Translations under genes and position numbers: made by a program | Shown here: piece after piece, positions 33,270 through 41,735 of the stretch | Numbering within the stretch: position 1 is the stretch's first letter | Layout: every line of letters starts with the position of its first letter | Notes under the pieces: model-generated | Seen by the model: only the letters and a program-made list of their open reading frames with translations | The model's database searches: none | Told to the model about the DNA's origin: nothing | Assembly: GCA_001464815.1 (NCBI GenBank) | Contig: LNDW01000017.1 | Coordinates: 1-64,000 of the forward strand | Source of the DNA: Betaproteobacteria bacterium Ga0077527 | GTDB lineage: Bacteria > Pseudomonadota > Gammaproteobacteria > Burkholderiales > SG8-41 | Length of the DNA stretch: 64,000 nt | Direction of reading: 5' to 3'

Positions 33270-34625
33270 TCAGGAATCAGCGAGGCGGGTCTGCCCCGGC
33301 TGGGGATGGATCACGTACAGCGGCTGCTCTCGCAGCTTGTCGACATAGACCTTGCCCTCCTTCATCACCATGCGGATGTTGTCCTTCTTCTGGAGCACCG
33401 TGATGTCGGAGAGCGGGTCGCCGTTGATCGCGATCACATCGGCCAGCTTGCCGACCTCGAGCGTACCGAGATCCTTGTGCAGGCGCATCGCCTCTGCGGC
33501 GCTTTTGGTCGCGGTCTGGATCGCCTCCATCGGCGACATGCCGAGCTTCACGTACAGCTCAAGCTCGGTGGCGTTGCTGCCCATTTCGGGATCGAACTGG
33601 ATGTCGGTGCCCATGAAAATGCGCACACCGGCCTGGTGCATGCGCTTGAAGGAGTCGTAGCAGTACGGCTGCACCTCCTTCATCTTTTTAAGCACATTGG
33701 CCGCCGAGCCCATCTTGCGCCGCACCTCGATGGCATGGTCGGTGCGGTGCAGCAGCGTCGGGCTCACCGGCGTGCCGGCCTCGACGACGATGCGCGTTGA
33801 TTCGTCATCGGTGTAGACCATGTGCTCGATGGTGTCGACGCCGGCCTCGACACACATGCGGTGAGACAGCGCAGTCCAGCAGTGTGCCGCGCAGGGCTTG
33901 TGGAAACCGTGCGCCTCGTCGACCGCGGCGTTGAGCTCCTCCTGCGTCAGGTTGCGGGTATCCCCCTCCTCATCCGCCGAGGCGCCGCCGGTGACACAGG
34001 TCTTGATGATGTCGACACCGGTGCGCAGGTGTTCACGCACAGCGCCGCGGATTGCCCACGGCCCGTCCACGGTATAGCCGGGATGGCGGTAGGCCGCACG
34101 CGGCAGGTTGAGGTCATGGTGCGAAGACGTGGTCATGATGCGCCCCGAGACCTGAAGGCGCGGGCCGGGCACGATGCCGTTGTTGATCGCGTCGCGCACC
34201 GCGCACAGCTCCGGCGCAAAATTCGCCCAGGCGTTGTTGCGCCCCATGTCGCGCAGCGTGGTGAAACCCATCTCGAAACAAAGCTGGGCGTGATAGAGGG
34301 TATAGAACGACTGCAGCTGCGGGCTGACCTCGAACATCGCTATGCGATGGTTGGCGAAGGACACCGTGTTGTAGGCGGCGATGTGGACATGGCAGTCGAA
34401 CAGCCCGGGCATCAGCGTCAGGCCCTGGGCATCGATGACCTCGGCGCCCTCGGGCAACGGAAATTCGCCGGCCGTGCCGATGCGGCTGATGCGCTTGCCC
34501 TCGATCACCACCACCGGATTTTTGATGGTGGCACCGCCGGTTGCGTCAATCAGGCGCCCGCCGAGGATGACCGTGACCTTGCCCCCCGTCTGCGCACCCG
34601 AATTTGATACGGACTGCTCTGCCAT
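33270..34625 (-). CDS. Imidazolonepropionase-like amidohydrolase
   Basis: A 451-residue metal-dependent hydrolase. Features are GLTLMPGLFDCHVHIAAYN (HxH metal site, about 80-87), GADEEGD-type middle, KPCAAHCWTALSHRMCVEAGVDTIEHM (metal His residues, given in parts) and FMGTDIQFDPEMGSNATELE (catalytic Asp), with the ATKSAAEAMRLHKDLGTLEVGKLADVI end region of the family. ATG 34625 has a perfect aggagg; a codon at 34658 is less likely. The substrate is unknown. It may be controlled by the FCD regulator upstream. Confidence 0.9.
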   Translation of the reverse strand: MAEQSVSNSGAQTGGKVTVILGGRLIDATGGATIKNPVVVIEGKRISRIGTAGEFPLPEGAEVIDAQGLTLMPGLFDCHVHIAAYNTVSFANHRIAMFEVSPQLQSFYTLYHAQLCFEMGFTTLRDMGRNNAWANFAPELCAVRDAINNGIVPGPRLQVSGRIMTTSSHHDLNLPRAAYRHPGYTVDGPWAIRGAVREHLRTGVDIIKTCVTGGASADEEGDTRNLTQEELNAAVDEAHGFHKPCAAHCWTALSHRMCVEAGVDTIEHMVYTDDESTRIVVEAGTPVSPTLLHRTDHAIEVRRKMGSAANVLKKMKEVQPYCYDSFKRMHQAGVRIFMGTDIQFDPEMGSNATELELYVKLGMSPMEAIQTATKSAAEAMRLHKDLGTLEVGKLADVIAINGDPLSDITVLQKKDNIRMVMKEGKVYVDKLREQPLYVIHPQPGQTRLADS

Positions 34626-34725
34626 GTTGCTCCTCCTGGCGGCTGAACCGCCTGTCATGTCTGCGGTGCTGTTTTTTGTTTTCCTGCAGTCTAACCACAG
34701 TTGCCAGTCCGGCGCGGGCCGGAGT

Positions 34726-35400
34726 TCAATTCATGATCACCGGCTGCGACCGCAGCGCCGCCAGCGCGCGATCGCGCGAGTCCTCAATGTGACCAGTCAT
34801 CAGTGCCGCAGCCTTGCGCTTGTCGCGGCGCTGGACGGCCTCAATGATCTCGTCATGCCCGCGGCCAAAACGCGGCGACGGCGCAGGTTCGGCCTTGGCC
34901 GACAGGCCGAGGTGCATCACCCGGTCCGCCTCCTCCAGCAGCTTGCGTGTGGCCTCATGCAGCCGCGTATTGCCCGAGAGCCGCGCCAGCGTGGCATGGA
35001 ACTCGCGATTCTCAGCGATCCAGGCGTCAAGATCGCCACCATGGTCATAGGCGCGGAAACGGTCGAGACCGGACAGCGTCGCCGCATTGGCGCGGGCGAT
35101 CAGGTTGTTCAGCGACTGGCGCTCGTAAACCAGACGCAACTCATAGAGATCGGCGATGTCGGCCAGTGACACCGGCTTGATGCGATAGCCGCGCCGCGCG
35201 ATCACTTCGACCAGGCCATCAACCCGCAGCCGCAGCAGCGCATCGCGCACCGGCGACTTGCTCACGGCATAACTGCGCGCCAGTTCATTCTCGTAAACCT
35301 CGGCACCGGGACGCAGCCGGCAATCGAGAATGGCCCGGCGCAGTTCGACATAGAGCCGCTCACCGAGCCCGGTCTCGCTGCCTGTTGTTGTTGCGGTCAT
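34726..35400 (-). CDS. GntR-family regulator, FadR/FCD subfamily
   Basis: A 224-residue regulator with an N-terminal winged helix (YVELRRAILDCRLRPGAEVYE, LARSYAVSKSPVRDALLRLR) and an all-helical FCD effector domain (about 90-215) with metal-ligand-like DAWIAENREFHATLARLSGN and GRGHDEIIEAVQRRD. It regulates nearby catabolic genes in response to a small carboxylate. It is divergent from the isomerase/Bug operon; a 12-bp inverted pair of sites lies between them. Confidence 0.9.
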   Translation of the reverse strand: MTATTTGSETGLGERLYVELRRAILDCRLRPGAEVYENELARSYAVSKSPVRDALLRLRVDGLVEVIARRGYRIKPVSLADIADLYELRLVYERQSLNNLIARANAATLSGLDRFRAYDHGGDLDAWIAENREFHATLARLSGNTRLHEATRKLLEEADRVMHLGLSAKAEPAPSPRFGRGHDEIIEAVQRRDKRKAAALMTGHIEDSRDRALAALRSQPVIMN

Positions 35401-35413
35401 GCTGTTGATTCCA

Positions 35414-35425
35414 TTACTGATATCT
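35414..35425 (+). promoter_or_regulatory. Candidate operator, left copy
   Basis: ttactgatatct, perfectly inverted at 35570-35581. It is 14 bases upstream of the FCD regulator start, at one edge of the AT-rich divergent promoter region. Confidence 0.5.
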
Positions 35426-35472
35426 CAGGTAGCAGCCTTTAATGCGAAAAGTTTTTCGTTTTATGGCAAAAA

Positions 35473-35508
35473 ATTATATAAATATATGTTTTTATTGAAT
35501 ATTTTATG
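35473..35508 (+). repeat. AT-rich 19-base motif, copy E
   Basis: The core reads ATAAATATATGTTTTTATT, in the divergent region between the FCD regulator and the isomerase, between the two candidate operators. Confidence 0.55.
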
Positions 35509-35569
35509 CAATAGCCTTGCGGAACATCCTCGCCGCATCCTTTTCTTGACGAAGAATATCGCAACGCTA

Positions 35570-35581
35570 AGATATCAGTAA
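35570..35581 (-). promoter_or_regulatory. Candidate operator, right copy
   Basis: agatatcagtaa, the exact reverse complement of 35414-35425, located 56 bases before the isomerase start. Confidence 0.5.
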
Positions 35582-35637
35582 ACCTAAAAACGGCTGCAAT
35601 GACACTGCGCGCAGCACCATGTCTTGAGGAGAAGCGG

Positions 35638-36453
35638 ATGACACGCAACACGTGGCGCCTCGCGCTGCACACCTGGACCATCGACACCACGCCGCTGGCC
35701 GAAGCACTCACCGCCATCCGCGATGCCGGCTGGGACAGCGCCGAGCTGCGTTACGTCGATTTCGAACGCAGCCGTGAGCGCGGCATGGACAACACCGCGA
35801 TCCTGCAGCTGATCAAGGCCAGCGGCGTCAAGGTCGATGTGCTCGGCACCGAGTACGGCCTGATCTTCGCCGAAGACGCGGAACGCGACCGCCTGCTCGC
35901 CTCGCTCGAACTGACCTGCAGCAACGCCGTAACCCTCGGCTGCCCGATGGTGATGATCGCCCCCGGACAGAACACCGGCACAGCGCAGACCGCGGCCGCC
36001 AACCTGCGGCTCGCCGCACAGACCGCGGCAAAACACGGTCTGCGTTTTGCGCTCGAATTCAATTCGCAGCATCCGGTGCTCAACAGCTTGGCCATCGCCC
36101 GCACCATCCTCGCCGAAGCCGATCACCCGGCCTGCGGCCTGCTGCTTGATGCCTATCACCTGCAGCGCAGCGGAGCCGGCGGCCGCGGTTTTGCCGAGGT
36201 GCCGGCAAAGGACATCTTCGCCTTCCAGTTCAGCGACGTGCCGGAAACACCACCCACCGCACGCCGCCCGACCGACCGCCTGTGCCCCGGCAAAGGCATC
36301 GTGCGCTGGCCCGAGGTCTTCGGACTGCTTGAGGAAAAAGGTTATCGCGGCCCGATCAGCTACGAGGCACCGAATCCCGCACACTGGGAACGCCCCGCAC
36401 TGGATACCGCGCGCGAAGGACTGGCGGCGACACGCAAGCTGCTTGGCTGCTGA
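35638..36453 (+). CDS. Sugar phosphate isomerase/epimerase (TIM barrel)
   Basis: A 271-residue xylose-isomerase-like TIM-barrel protein. Seen are LHTWTIDTTPLAEALTAIRDAGWDSAELRYVDF (in parts), FALEFNSQHPVLN with a metal Glu, LLLDAYHLQRSG (metal Asp/His), FQFSDVPETPP and a final GPISYEAPNP with the last metal Glu. The substrate is unknown, and polyol or keto-acid isomerases share this pattern. ATG 35638 follows gaggag. It is the first gene of an operon with a Bug receptor 116 bases downstream. Confidence 0.87.
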   Translation: MTRNTWRLALHTWTIDTTPLAEALTAIRDAGWDSAELRYVDFERSRERGMDNTAILQLIKASGVKVDVLGTEYGLIFAEDAERDRLLASLELTCSNAVTLGCPMVMIAPGQNTGTAQTAAANLRLAAQTAAKHGLRFALEFNSQHPVLNSLAIARTILAEADHPACGLLLDAYHLQRSGAGGRGFAEVPAKDIFAFQFSDVPETPPTARRPTDRLCPGKGIVRWPEVFGLLEEKGYRGPISYEAPNPAHWERPALDTAREGLAATRKLLGC

Positions 36454-36569
36454 TCGGCGCGGCACTTCATCACTCACCAGGAGTCACGGCAGCACAAACC
36501 GAAGCACGAGGAACGACGGCACCACAGAGCGCCGCGGCCTCGCCCTCACCACACAACGAGGAGGAGTTG

Positions 36570-37568
36570 ATGACGCCGCAACACAGGAAACACAGCGCAC
36601 TGCAAAAAGCCCTGCTGCTGGGCACCTTGCTGGCCATTCCCTTGTTCCTGCTTCAGGCGCAGGCACAAAACTACCCGAACAAGGCGGTGCGCCTGATCGT
36701 CGCGCAAAGCGCCGGCAGCGCCACCGACGTTGCGGCAAGGGTGATCGCCACGCCGCTGGCTGCGCTGCTAAAACAGCAGGTGGTGGTCGACAACCGCGCC
36801 GGAGCCGGCGGCCTGCTCGGCACCGAAATCGCCGCCAAGGCTCCGGCCGACGGCTACACGCTGATCTTCGCCAACATCTCCACCCACGGCGTCAATCCCG
36901 CGCTGTACCGCCGCCTGCCCTACGATGCCATCCGCGACTTCACGCCGATCGGGCTTGCCACCACCACGCCCAACGTGCTGGTGGTCAACGCCTCGTTGCC
37001 GCCAAAAAACACCGCCGAGATGATCACGCTGCTGCGCAACCGCCCGGGCCAGCTCAACGTTGCCACACCCGGCAGCGGCAGCTCACAGCACCTCGCGGTG
37101 GAACTGTTCATGACCATGGCCGGCGGCCTCAAGTCGCAGCATGTGCCGTACAAGGGCAGCGGACCGGCGATGACCGCGCTGATCGCCGGCGAAGCCTCAT
37201 GGATGATACCGACGCTTACGCTTTCTCTGCCGCACATCCGCAGCGGCAAGATCCGCGCGCTTGGCGTGACCTCCACCACGCCGCACGAAGACCTGCCGCA
37301 GGTGCCGCCGCTCGCCGAAACCCTGCCCGGTTATGAAGTGCTGAGCTGGTACGGTTTTGCCGCGCCGGCACGCACACCGGCGGCGGTCGTCAATCTGCTG
37401 AACCAGGCAACCGCCACGGTGCTGGCAATGCCGGAAACGCGCAAGGGACTCGCCGGAGCCGGCATGAGCGTGCAGCACAGCACGCCGGCGCAGTTCGGCG
37501 ATTTCATCCGCAATGAAATCGAAAAGTGGAGCAAGGTGGCCAAGGGCGCCGGCATCACCCTCGATTAA
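36570..37568 (+). CDS. Bug/TctC-family receptor with divergent glycine loop
   Basis: A 332-residue receptor: signal peptide about 1-33 (LLLGTLLAIPLFLLQAQA), then NYPNKAVRLIVAQSAGSATDVAARVIA, in which the usual VPYPPGG is replaced by VAQSAGS. This suggests a different ligand from its relatives in the window. Later elements are regular (DNRAGAGGLLGTEIAAKAPADGYTL in parts, VPYKGSGPAMTAL). A TTG three bases earlier is an alternative start; ATG 36570 follows aggagg. Confidence 0.9.
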   Translation: MTPQHRKHSALQKALLLGTLLAIPLFLLQAQAQNYPNKAVRLIVAQSAGSATDVAARVIATPLAALLKQQVVVDNRAGAGGLLGTEIAAKAPADGYTLIFANISTHGVNPALYRRLPYDAIRDFTPIGLATTTPNVLVVNASLPPKNTAEMITLLRNRPGQLNVATPGSGSSQHLAVELFMTMAGGLKSQHVPYKGSGPAMTALIAGEASWMIPTLTLSLPHIRSGKIRALGVTSTTPHEDLPQVPPLAETLPGYEVLSWYGFAAPARTPAAVVNLLNQATATVLAMPETRKGLAGAGMSVQHSTPAQFGDFIRNEIEKWSKVAKGAGITLD

Positions 37569-37589
37569 AATCAGCGACCACCACATTCC

Positions 37590-37613
37590 GGTTCGCCCTG
37601 AGCTTGCCGCAGG
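37590..37613 (+). repeat. Dispersed repeat GGTTCGCCCTGAGCTTG type
   Basis: A short unit with cgccctgagc...gcagggctc symmetry, of a type widely scattered between genes of Burkholderiales. It lies between the Bug gene and the CobW gene. Confidence 0.5.
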
Positions 37614-37652
37614 GCTCGGCCGGAGCGGTTTGGTATTTTGGTGTGTTCCCCA

Positions 37653-37678
37653 TGAACTCTGTGCCCTCCGTGGCTGGA
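37653..37678 (+). repeat. Dispersed CTCTGTGGC repeat copy
   Basis: gaactctgtgccctccgtgg plus ctggat is related to the inverted pair at 43781-43907. It ends 16 bases before the CobW start codon. Confidence 0.55.
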
Positions 37679-37693
37679 TTTTGATTTTTGATC

Positions 37694-38827
37694 ATGTCCG
37701 CGAATCACCCTGATGCCGCGCCACGGCTGCCGGTCACCATCGTCACCGGCTTCCTTGGCAGCGGCAAGACCAGCCTGCTCAACCGGCTGATCGCCGCGCC
37801 GGCGCTGGCGCGCAGCCTGGTGGTGATCAACGAGTTCGGCGCCATCGGCCTCGACCATCTGCTGATCGAGGCCCCGGACGACAACCTGCTGCTGCTCGAT
37901 AACGGCTGCCTGTGCTGCGTCAACCGCGGCGACCTGGTCGAGACCCTGAACAATGCGCTGCAGCGCTGGCAATCCGATGCGCAACCGGCCGCAGTACAGC
38001 CAGCCGCATCACAGCCGGCTTTTGACCGCATCATCATCGAAACCTCGGGGCTGGCCGATCCGGCACCGATCATCCTGAGCGTGGTCGGCGACCGGAAACT
38101 GTCGGCGAATCTGCGCATGCAGGCGGTGATCACGGTGGTCGATTGCATCAACGCCGAACATCAGCTCGCCAGCCATCCGGAATCGGTGAAGCAGATAGTT
38201 GTCGCCGACCTGTTGCTGCTGTCGAAAACCGACCTGGCGGATGCCGATGCCGCAGAGGCGGTGCGCAGCCGCATCGGCACACTCAACAGTGGCGCGCACA
38301 TCGACACCGTCGGCAATACCGCGGCCATCACCTCAATCATCACCGCCGCAGCCGCCGGCAGCACTGCGCAGTCAGTCCCGCGCTGGCTCGGCTTCCGCCC
38401 GCCGGGCACAGGCACGCCGCCGGCGACACTACCGCGCGCCGCGGCCAATCACCTGTCATCGATCAACTCGGTGAGTCTTTACCTGGATGGGCCGGTGTAC
38501 TGGAACGGCCTCACGCTGTGGCTGCAGATGTTGCCCGCGTTCAAGGGCAGCACGCTGCTGCGGGTCAAGGGCCTGCTCAATGTGGAAGGCCGGCCGGTGG
38601 CAATACACATCGTTCACGCCGTGGTGCACGAGCCGCAGGTGCTGGAACGCTGGCCGGATGATGATCGCCGCTCGCGGCTGGTATTCATCGGACAGAACCT
38701 GCAGCGCAGCGAACTCGAAAGCGGCCTCGACATGCTGCGTTACGCCGGCCCGCCGGTCAGTGCCGGCTTCAGTGTCGAACCCGGCGCCTATGCCGAATTC
38801 CTGCGTGAAGCGGCGCGCTTCCGTTGA
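37694..38827 (+). CDS. CobW/COG0523-family metal GTPase
   Basis: A 377-residue G3E GTPase. Motifs are TGFLGSGKTSLL (P-loop, about 17-28), the metal-binding GCLCC (about 75), ETSGLADPAP, LLSKTDLAD (base specificity), and a C-terminal CobW_C domain (about 255-375) with LLRVKGLLNVEG. Such proteins deliver metals (Zn, Co) to client enzymes or act in zinc limitation. There is no Zur-type site that I can see. The gene is preceded by dispersed repeats, so it is probably its own unit. Confidence 0.9.
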   Translation: MSANHPDAAPRLPVTIVTGFLGSGKTSLLNRLIAAPALARSLVVINEFGAIGLDHLLIEAPDDNLLLLDNGCLCCVNRGDLVETLNNALQRWQSDAQPAAVQPAASQPAFDRIIIETSGLADPAPIILSVVGDRKLSANLRMQAVITVVDCINAEHQLASHPESVKQIVVADLLLLSKTDLADADAAEAVRSRIGTLNSGAHIDTVGNTAAITSIITAAAAGSTAQSVPRWLGFRPPGTGTPPATLPRAAANHLSSINSVSLYLDGPVYWNGLTLWLQMLPAFKGSTLLRVKGLLNVEGRPVAIHIVHAVVHEPQVLERWPDDDRRSRLVFIGQNLQRSELESGLDMLRYAGPPVSAGFSVEPGAYAEFLREAARFR

Positions 38828-38852
38828 CGGCCAATTCAACTGCGAATTAACG

Positions 38853-38932
38853 GGATGTGCAGGATATAAAGGATAAAAACCGCACTGATTGCTGCGTTTT
38901 TTTGGGGGTTATCCTGAATATCCTGTCCATCC
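38853..38932. repeat. Imperfect inverted repeat with AGGATA arms
   Basis: The arms 38853-38876 and 38909-38932 are 24 bases long with 4 mismatches (ggatgtgcaggatat... against its inverted copy). The loop holds gcgttttttt. It follows the CobW gene and precedes the converging oxidoreductase stop, and may also serve as a terminator for CobW. Confidence 0.6.
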
Positions 38933-38950
38933 GGTACATTTTTTTCAGAC

Positions 38951-39943
38951 TCAAACACCGATATCCAGCACCGGCTTGCCGACCATGCGGCGCTCTTCAT
39001 AGGCCGCATGGGCTTCTTCGACGTTGTCCATGGTGTAGCGTCCGGCAATGTCGATCTTCAGCGAACCGTCGAGTAATGCGCTGAATACCGCCTGGGCACG
39101 GCCGAGGATTTCGGCGGCATCACGCAGGTGGTCGGCCAGCCGCGGCCGGGTCAGCAGCAACGAACCCGACTCGCCGAGTTCCAGCGGGTCGAGATCGGTG
39201 ACTGAACCCGAGACATTGCCGTAATTGACGATCAGCCCGCGGCTACGCGCCGCGCGGAAACTGTCGCGCAGCGTGGCCTTGCCCAACGAGTCATAGACCA
39301 CATCGACACCCTGCCCGCCGGTCGCCTCGCGCACCGCATCGGCGAAACGGCCGTTGTCATACAAAAACACCGCGTCCGCACCGCGGCGGCACGCGATCTC
39401 CGCCTTTTCAGCGCTGCTGGTGGTGGCGAACACCCGCGCACCGGCGCGCTTCGCCATCTGGATCAGTATCTGGCCGATGCCGCCGGACGCGGCATGCACC
39501 AGACAGCTGCGGCCCGGCACGAGACTGCCCACATCATGGGCGAGATAATGCGCGGTGAAACCCTGGAACACCGAGGCCGCGGCGAGGTCCAGCCCCACTC
39601 CATCCGGCACCGGCACCGCCTGCCAGGCCGGCACCACCGCGTATTCGGCATAACTGCCCCAGACGATGCACCAGGCAACACGGTCACCAACGCGATGCGT
39701 GGTCACTCCTTCACCAACGGCCTCGACCACACCAGCCCCTTCCATGCCCAGCGTGCAGGGCAGGCGCACCGGGTAGCTGCGTGACTGCGCATACTTGCCC
39801 TGGCGGGTGTGGATGTCCATGAAATTGATGCCGGCATGGTGCATCCGCACCAGCAGGCTGCCTGGCGCCGGACGCGGCACCGGCAGATCAACGTGTTGCA
39901 GAACCTCCGGGCCCCCATAGGCCTCAATCCGGATTGCGCGCAT
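38951..39943 (-). CDS. Zinc-independent quinone oxidoreductase (MDR family)
   Basis: A medium-chain dehydrogenase/reductase of the QOR type, about 330 residues from MRAIRIEAYG. It has GMEGAGVVEAVGEGV (NAD domain entry), VHAASGGIGQILIQMAK (nucleotide-binding GGxG-like), and RGADAVFLYDN; the zinc-ligand cysteines of alcohol dehydrogenases are absent, as in NADPH:quinone reductases. The start at 39943 agrees with the family; in-frame ATGs at 39997 and 40015 are possible. It is divergent from msrB. Confidence 0.86.
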   Translation of the reverse strand: MRAIRIEAYGGPEVLQHVDLPVPRPAPGSLLVRMHHAGINFMDIHTRQGKYAQSRSYPVRLPCTLGMEGAGVVEAVGEGVTTHRVGDRVAWCIVWGSYAEYAVVPAWQAVPVPDGVGLDLAAASVFQGFTAHYLAHDVGSLVPGRSCLVHAASGGIGQILIQMAKRAGARVFATTSSAEKAEIACRRGADAVFLYDNGRFADAVREATGGQGVDVVYDSLGKATLRDSFRAARSRGLIVNYGNVSGSVTDLDPLELGESGSLLLTRPRLADHLRDAAEILGRAQAVFSALLDGSLKIDIAGRYTMDNVEEAHAAYEERRMVGKPVLDIGV

Positions 39944-40102
39944 GTTCAGGTTCGGGTCAATCGAAAAGGACGGTGGAAAAGCGTGATTATCCGGCATCAC
40001 CACCGCGGCTTCCACCGCGCTGTAAGGAAAGCTACAGTGCTGCGACCAAACTGCGAACCATCACGGGGTAACGATGGTCAGAGCACCAAACCGGAGGGCA
40101 CC

Positions 40103-40657
40103 ATGAACAGGCGTTTATTTTTGGGCAGCGGAGCGGTTGCCATATTGGCAACCTTGCTGCAAAACACGGCGCAGGCCTCAGTCAGCACTATGAAGGAGAT
40201 CACCGCGATGCAGAACAACTGGCGCAACCTGCTGCCTGCCGGCTCCAAGCTGCCGGCGGCGACCGAACTGCTGAAACTGAGCGACGAGGAATGGCGCAAA
40301 CGCCTGAGCCCGGCACAATTCAACATCCTGCGCGAAGAAGGCACCGAACGCGCCGGTACCAGCGCTCTGAATGCCGAAAAACGTCCCGGTGTCTTTGTCT
40401 GCGCCGGCTGCGACCTGCCGGTATTCAGCTCGGAAATGAAATACGAATCGGGAACCGGCTGGCCGAGTTTTTTCACCACCATACCCGGCGCCTTCAAGAC
40501 CAAGACCGACTACAAGCTGGTGTGGCCGCGCACCGAGTACCACTGCGCGCGCTGCGGCGGCCACCACGGCCACGTCTTCGAGGACGGCCCGCAGCCGACC
40601 AAGCAGCGCTGGTGCAACAACGGCCTCGCGCTTAAATTCATCCCGCAGAAAACCTGA
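40103..40657 (+). CDS. msrB: Methionine-R-sulfoxide reductase B, exported form
   Basis: A 184-residue enzyme with a twin-arginine-like signal (MNRRLFLGSGAVAILATLL) and a complete MsrB domain. Zinc-binding CAGC (about 122-125) and CARC (about 153-156) are present, GTGWPSFFTTI is the substrate loop, and RWCNNGLAL carries the catalytic Cys. It reduces methionine-R-sulfoxide, probably in the periplasm. The start ATG 40103 follows ggagg. Cys, not Sec, is used here, unlike two other redox proteins in the window. Confidence 0.93.
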   Translation: MNRRLFLGSGAVAILATLLQNTAQASVSTMKEITAMQNNWRNLLPAGSKLPAATELLKLSDEEWRKRLSPAQFNILREEGTERAGTSALNAEKRPGVFVCAGCDLPVFSSEMKYESGTGWPSFFTTIPGAFKTKTDYKLVWPRTEYHCARCGGHHGHVFEDGPQPTKQRWCNNGLALKFIPQKT

Positions 40658-40711
40658 CAGGGCGCGGCGGACCGGAGTTCCAGCACCGCCGCGACAACAG
40701 CAAACACGCGA

Positions 40712-41107
40712 TCAGCGTCCGGTGTATTGCGAGGGAGCGCGGGTTTTTTCCCGATGCTGCTGGCAGGGCATGCAGCGCTTAGCGCTGGGATAGGCTTTAA
40801 GGCGCTCGTAGCCCACCGGCTCGGCGCAGTCGGTGCACAGACCATAGCGGCCCCCGGCGATGCGCTGCTCGGCTGCGGTGATGTCGCGCATTTCGCCGAT
40901 GTCGCGCAGAACCTCGGCCTCGGAAATATCGCGCAGCAGGCGGGCAGCGGCTTCATCACCCATGCTGCCGACTTCGCCGACCTGTTCCGCATGATGCGCG
41001 TTGCCGGACCTCGCCAAGACCTCGCGGATTTCATCCATGAGGCGACTTTTGCGTTGGGCCATCCATTCTTTCAGGACGGCCAGCTGCTTTTCAGTAAGTG
41101 TGTTCAT
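40712..41107 (-). CDS. DksA/TraR-family zinc-finger protein
   Basis: A 131-residue protein with an N-terminal helical hairpin (about 5-60, acidic/basic) and a C4 zinc finger at the C-terminus, CTDCAEP...CMPCQQHREK. DksA homologues bind the RNA polymerase secondary channel; short ones such as this may not use ppGpp. GTG 41125 is an alternative start. The gene lies between msrB and a GNAT gene without an operon. Confidence 0.85.
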   Translation of the reverse strand: MNTLTEKQLAVLKEWMAQRKSRLMDEIREVLARSGNAHHAEQVGEVGSMGDEAAARLLRDISEAEVLRDIGEMRDITAAEQRIAGGRYGLCTDCAEPVGYERLKAYPSAKRCMPCQQHREKTRAPSQYTGR

Positions 41108-41229
41108 GCTTGGATGATGCCGCACAGGAGCAGGCGGTCATTTGATCCTGGTCAAATTCCCTGCCGCTGCGCGCCCCGCTTGATCCGCTGCCCCGGCCTT
41201 GGGCTACACTGTTTCCGGGAACCCGCACC

Positions 41230-41712
41230 GTGACCTCTGCCTTCACCCTGCGCCTCGGGCGCCGCAGCGACATCCGCGACATCGCGGTGATGTCGCGTTG
41301 CCTGATCGAAGTGGGTCTGCGCGGCTGGAGCTGGCATCCGACGCGGGTGGCGCGCGCGCTGAACGGGCGCGACTGCAGCGTGGTGGTGGCCGATGTCGGG
41401 CAGCGGCTGGCCGGATTTGCGATTGCCGAGTTCGGCGACAGCTCCGCCCACCTTTCATTGCTGGCGGTGCAGCCTGCGCAGCAGCGCCGCGGCATCGGCG
41501 TGGCGATGATCGACTGGCTGATCGAATCAGCACTGACCGCGGGCATCACCCAGATCAAGGTCGAGATGCGCGCCAACAACTTTGCCGCGCGCAGCTTCTA
41601 TGAAGCACTGGGCTTCAGCCACAACGGCGAGGTTCGCGGCTACTACCAGAACATCGAAACCGCGGTGCGTATGCAGCGGACTATCGGTCGAGTCACGGCC
41701 GTGGAAAAATAG
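41230..41712 (+). CDS. GNAT-family acetyltransferase (RimI-like)
   Basis: A 160-residue N-acetyltransferase. The acetyl-CoA loop is visible in LLAVQPAQQRRGIGVAMIDWL (Q/RxxGxG/A pattern in parts: QQRRGIGVAM), followed by VEMRANNFAARSFYEALGF, typical of RimI-type proteins. It starts at GTG 41230. The substrate is unknown. It converges with the racemase gene. Confidence 0.87.
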   Translation: MTSAFTLRLGRRSDIRDIAVMSRCLIEVGLRGWSWHPTRVARALNGRDCSVVVADVGQRLAGFAIAEFGDSSAHLSLLAVQPAQQRRGIGVAMIDWLIESALTAGITQIKVEMRANNFAARSFYEALGFSHNGEVRGYYQNIETAVRMQRTIGRVTAVEK

Positions 41713-41735
41713 TTAATTAAAACAATTACTTATGA
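41705..41735 (-). repeat. AT-rich 19-base motif, copy C
   Basis: On the minus strand the core is ATAAGTAATTGTTTTAATT. It lies between two converging genes, overlapping the end of the GNAT gene, where a promoter is not expected. Confidence 0.5.

Noticed and set aside
40103-40657. A third selenoprotein (MsrB)
   Set aside because: The catalytic residue is encoded as Cys (RWCNN) and the frame has no internal TGA.
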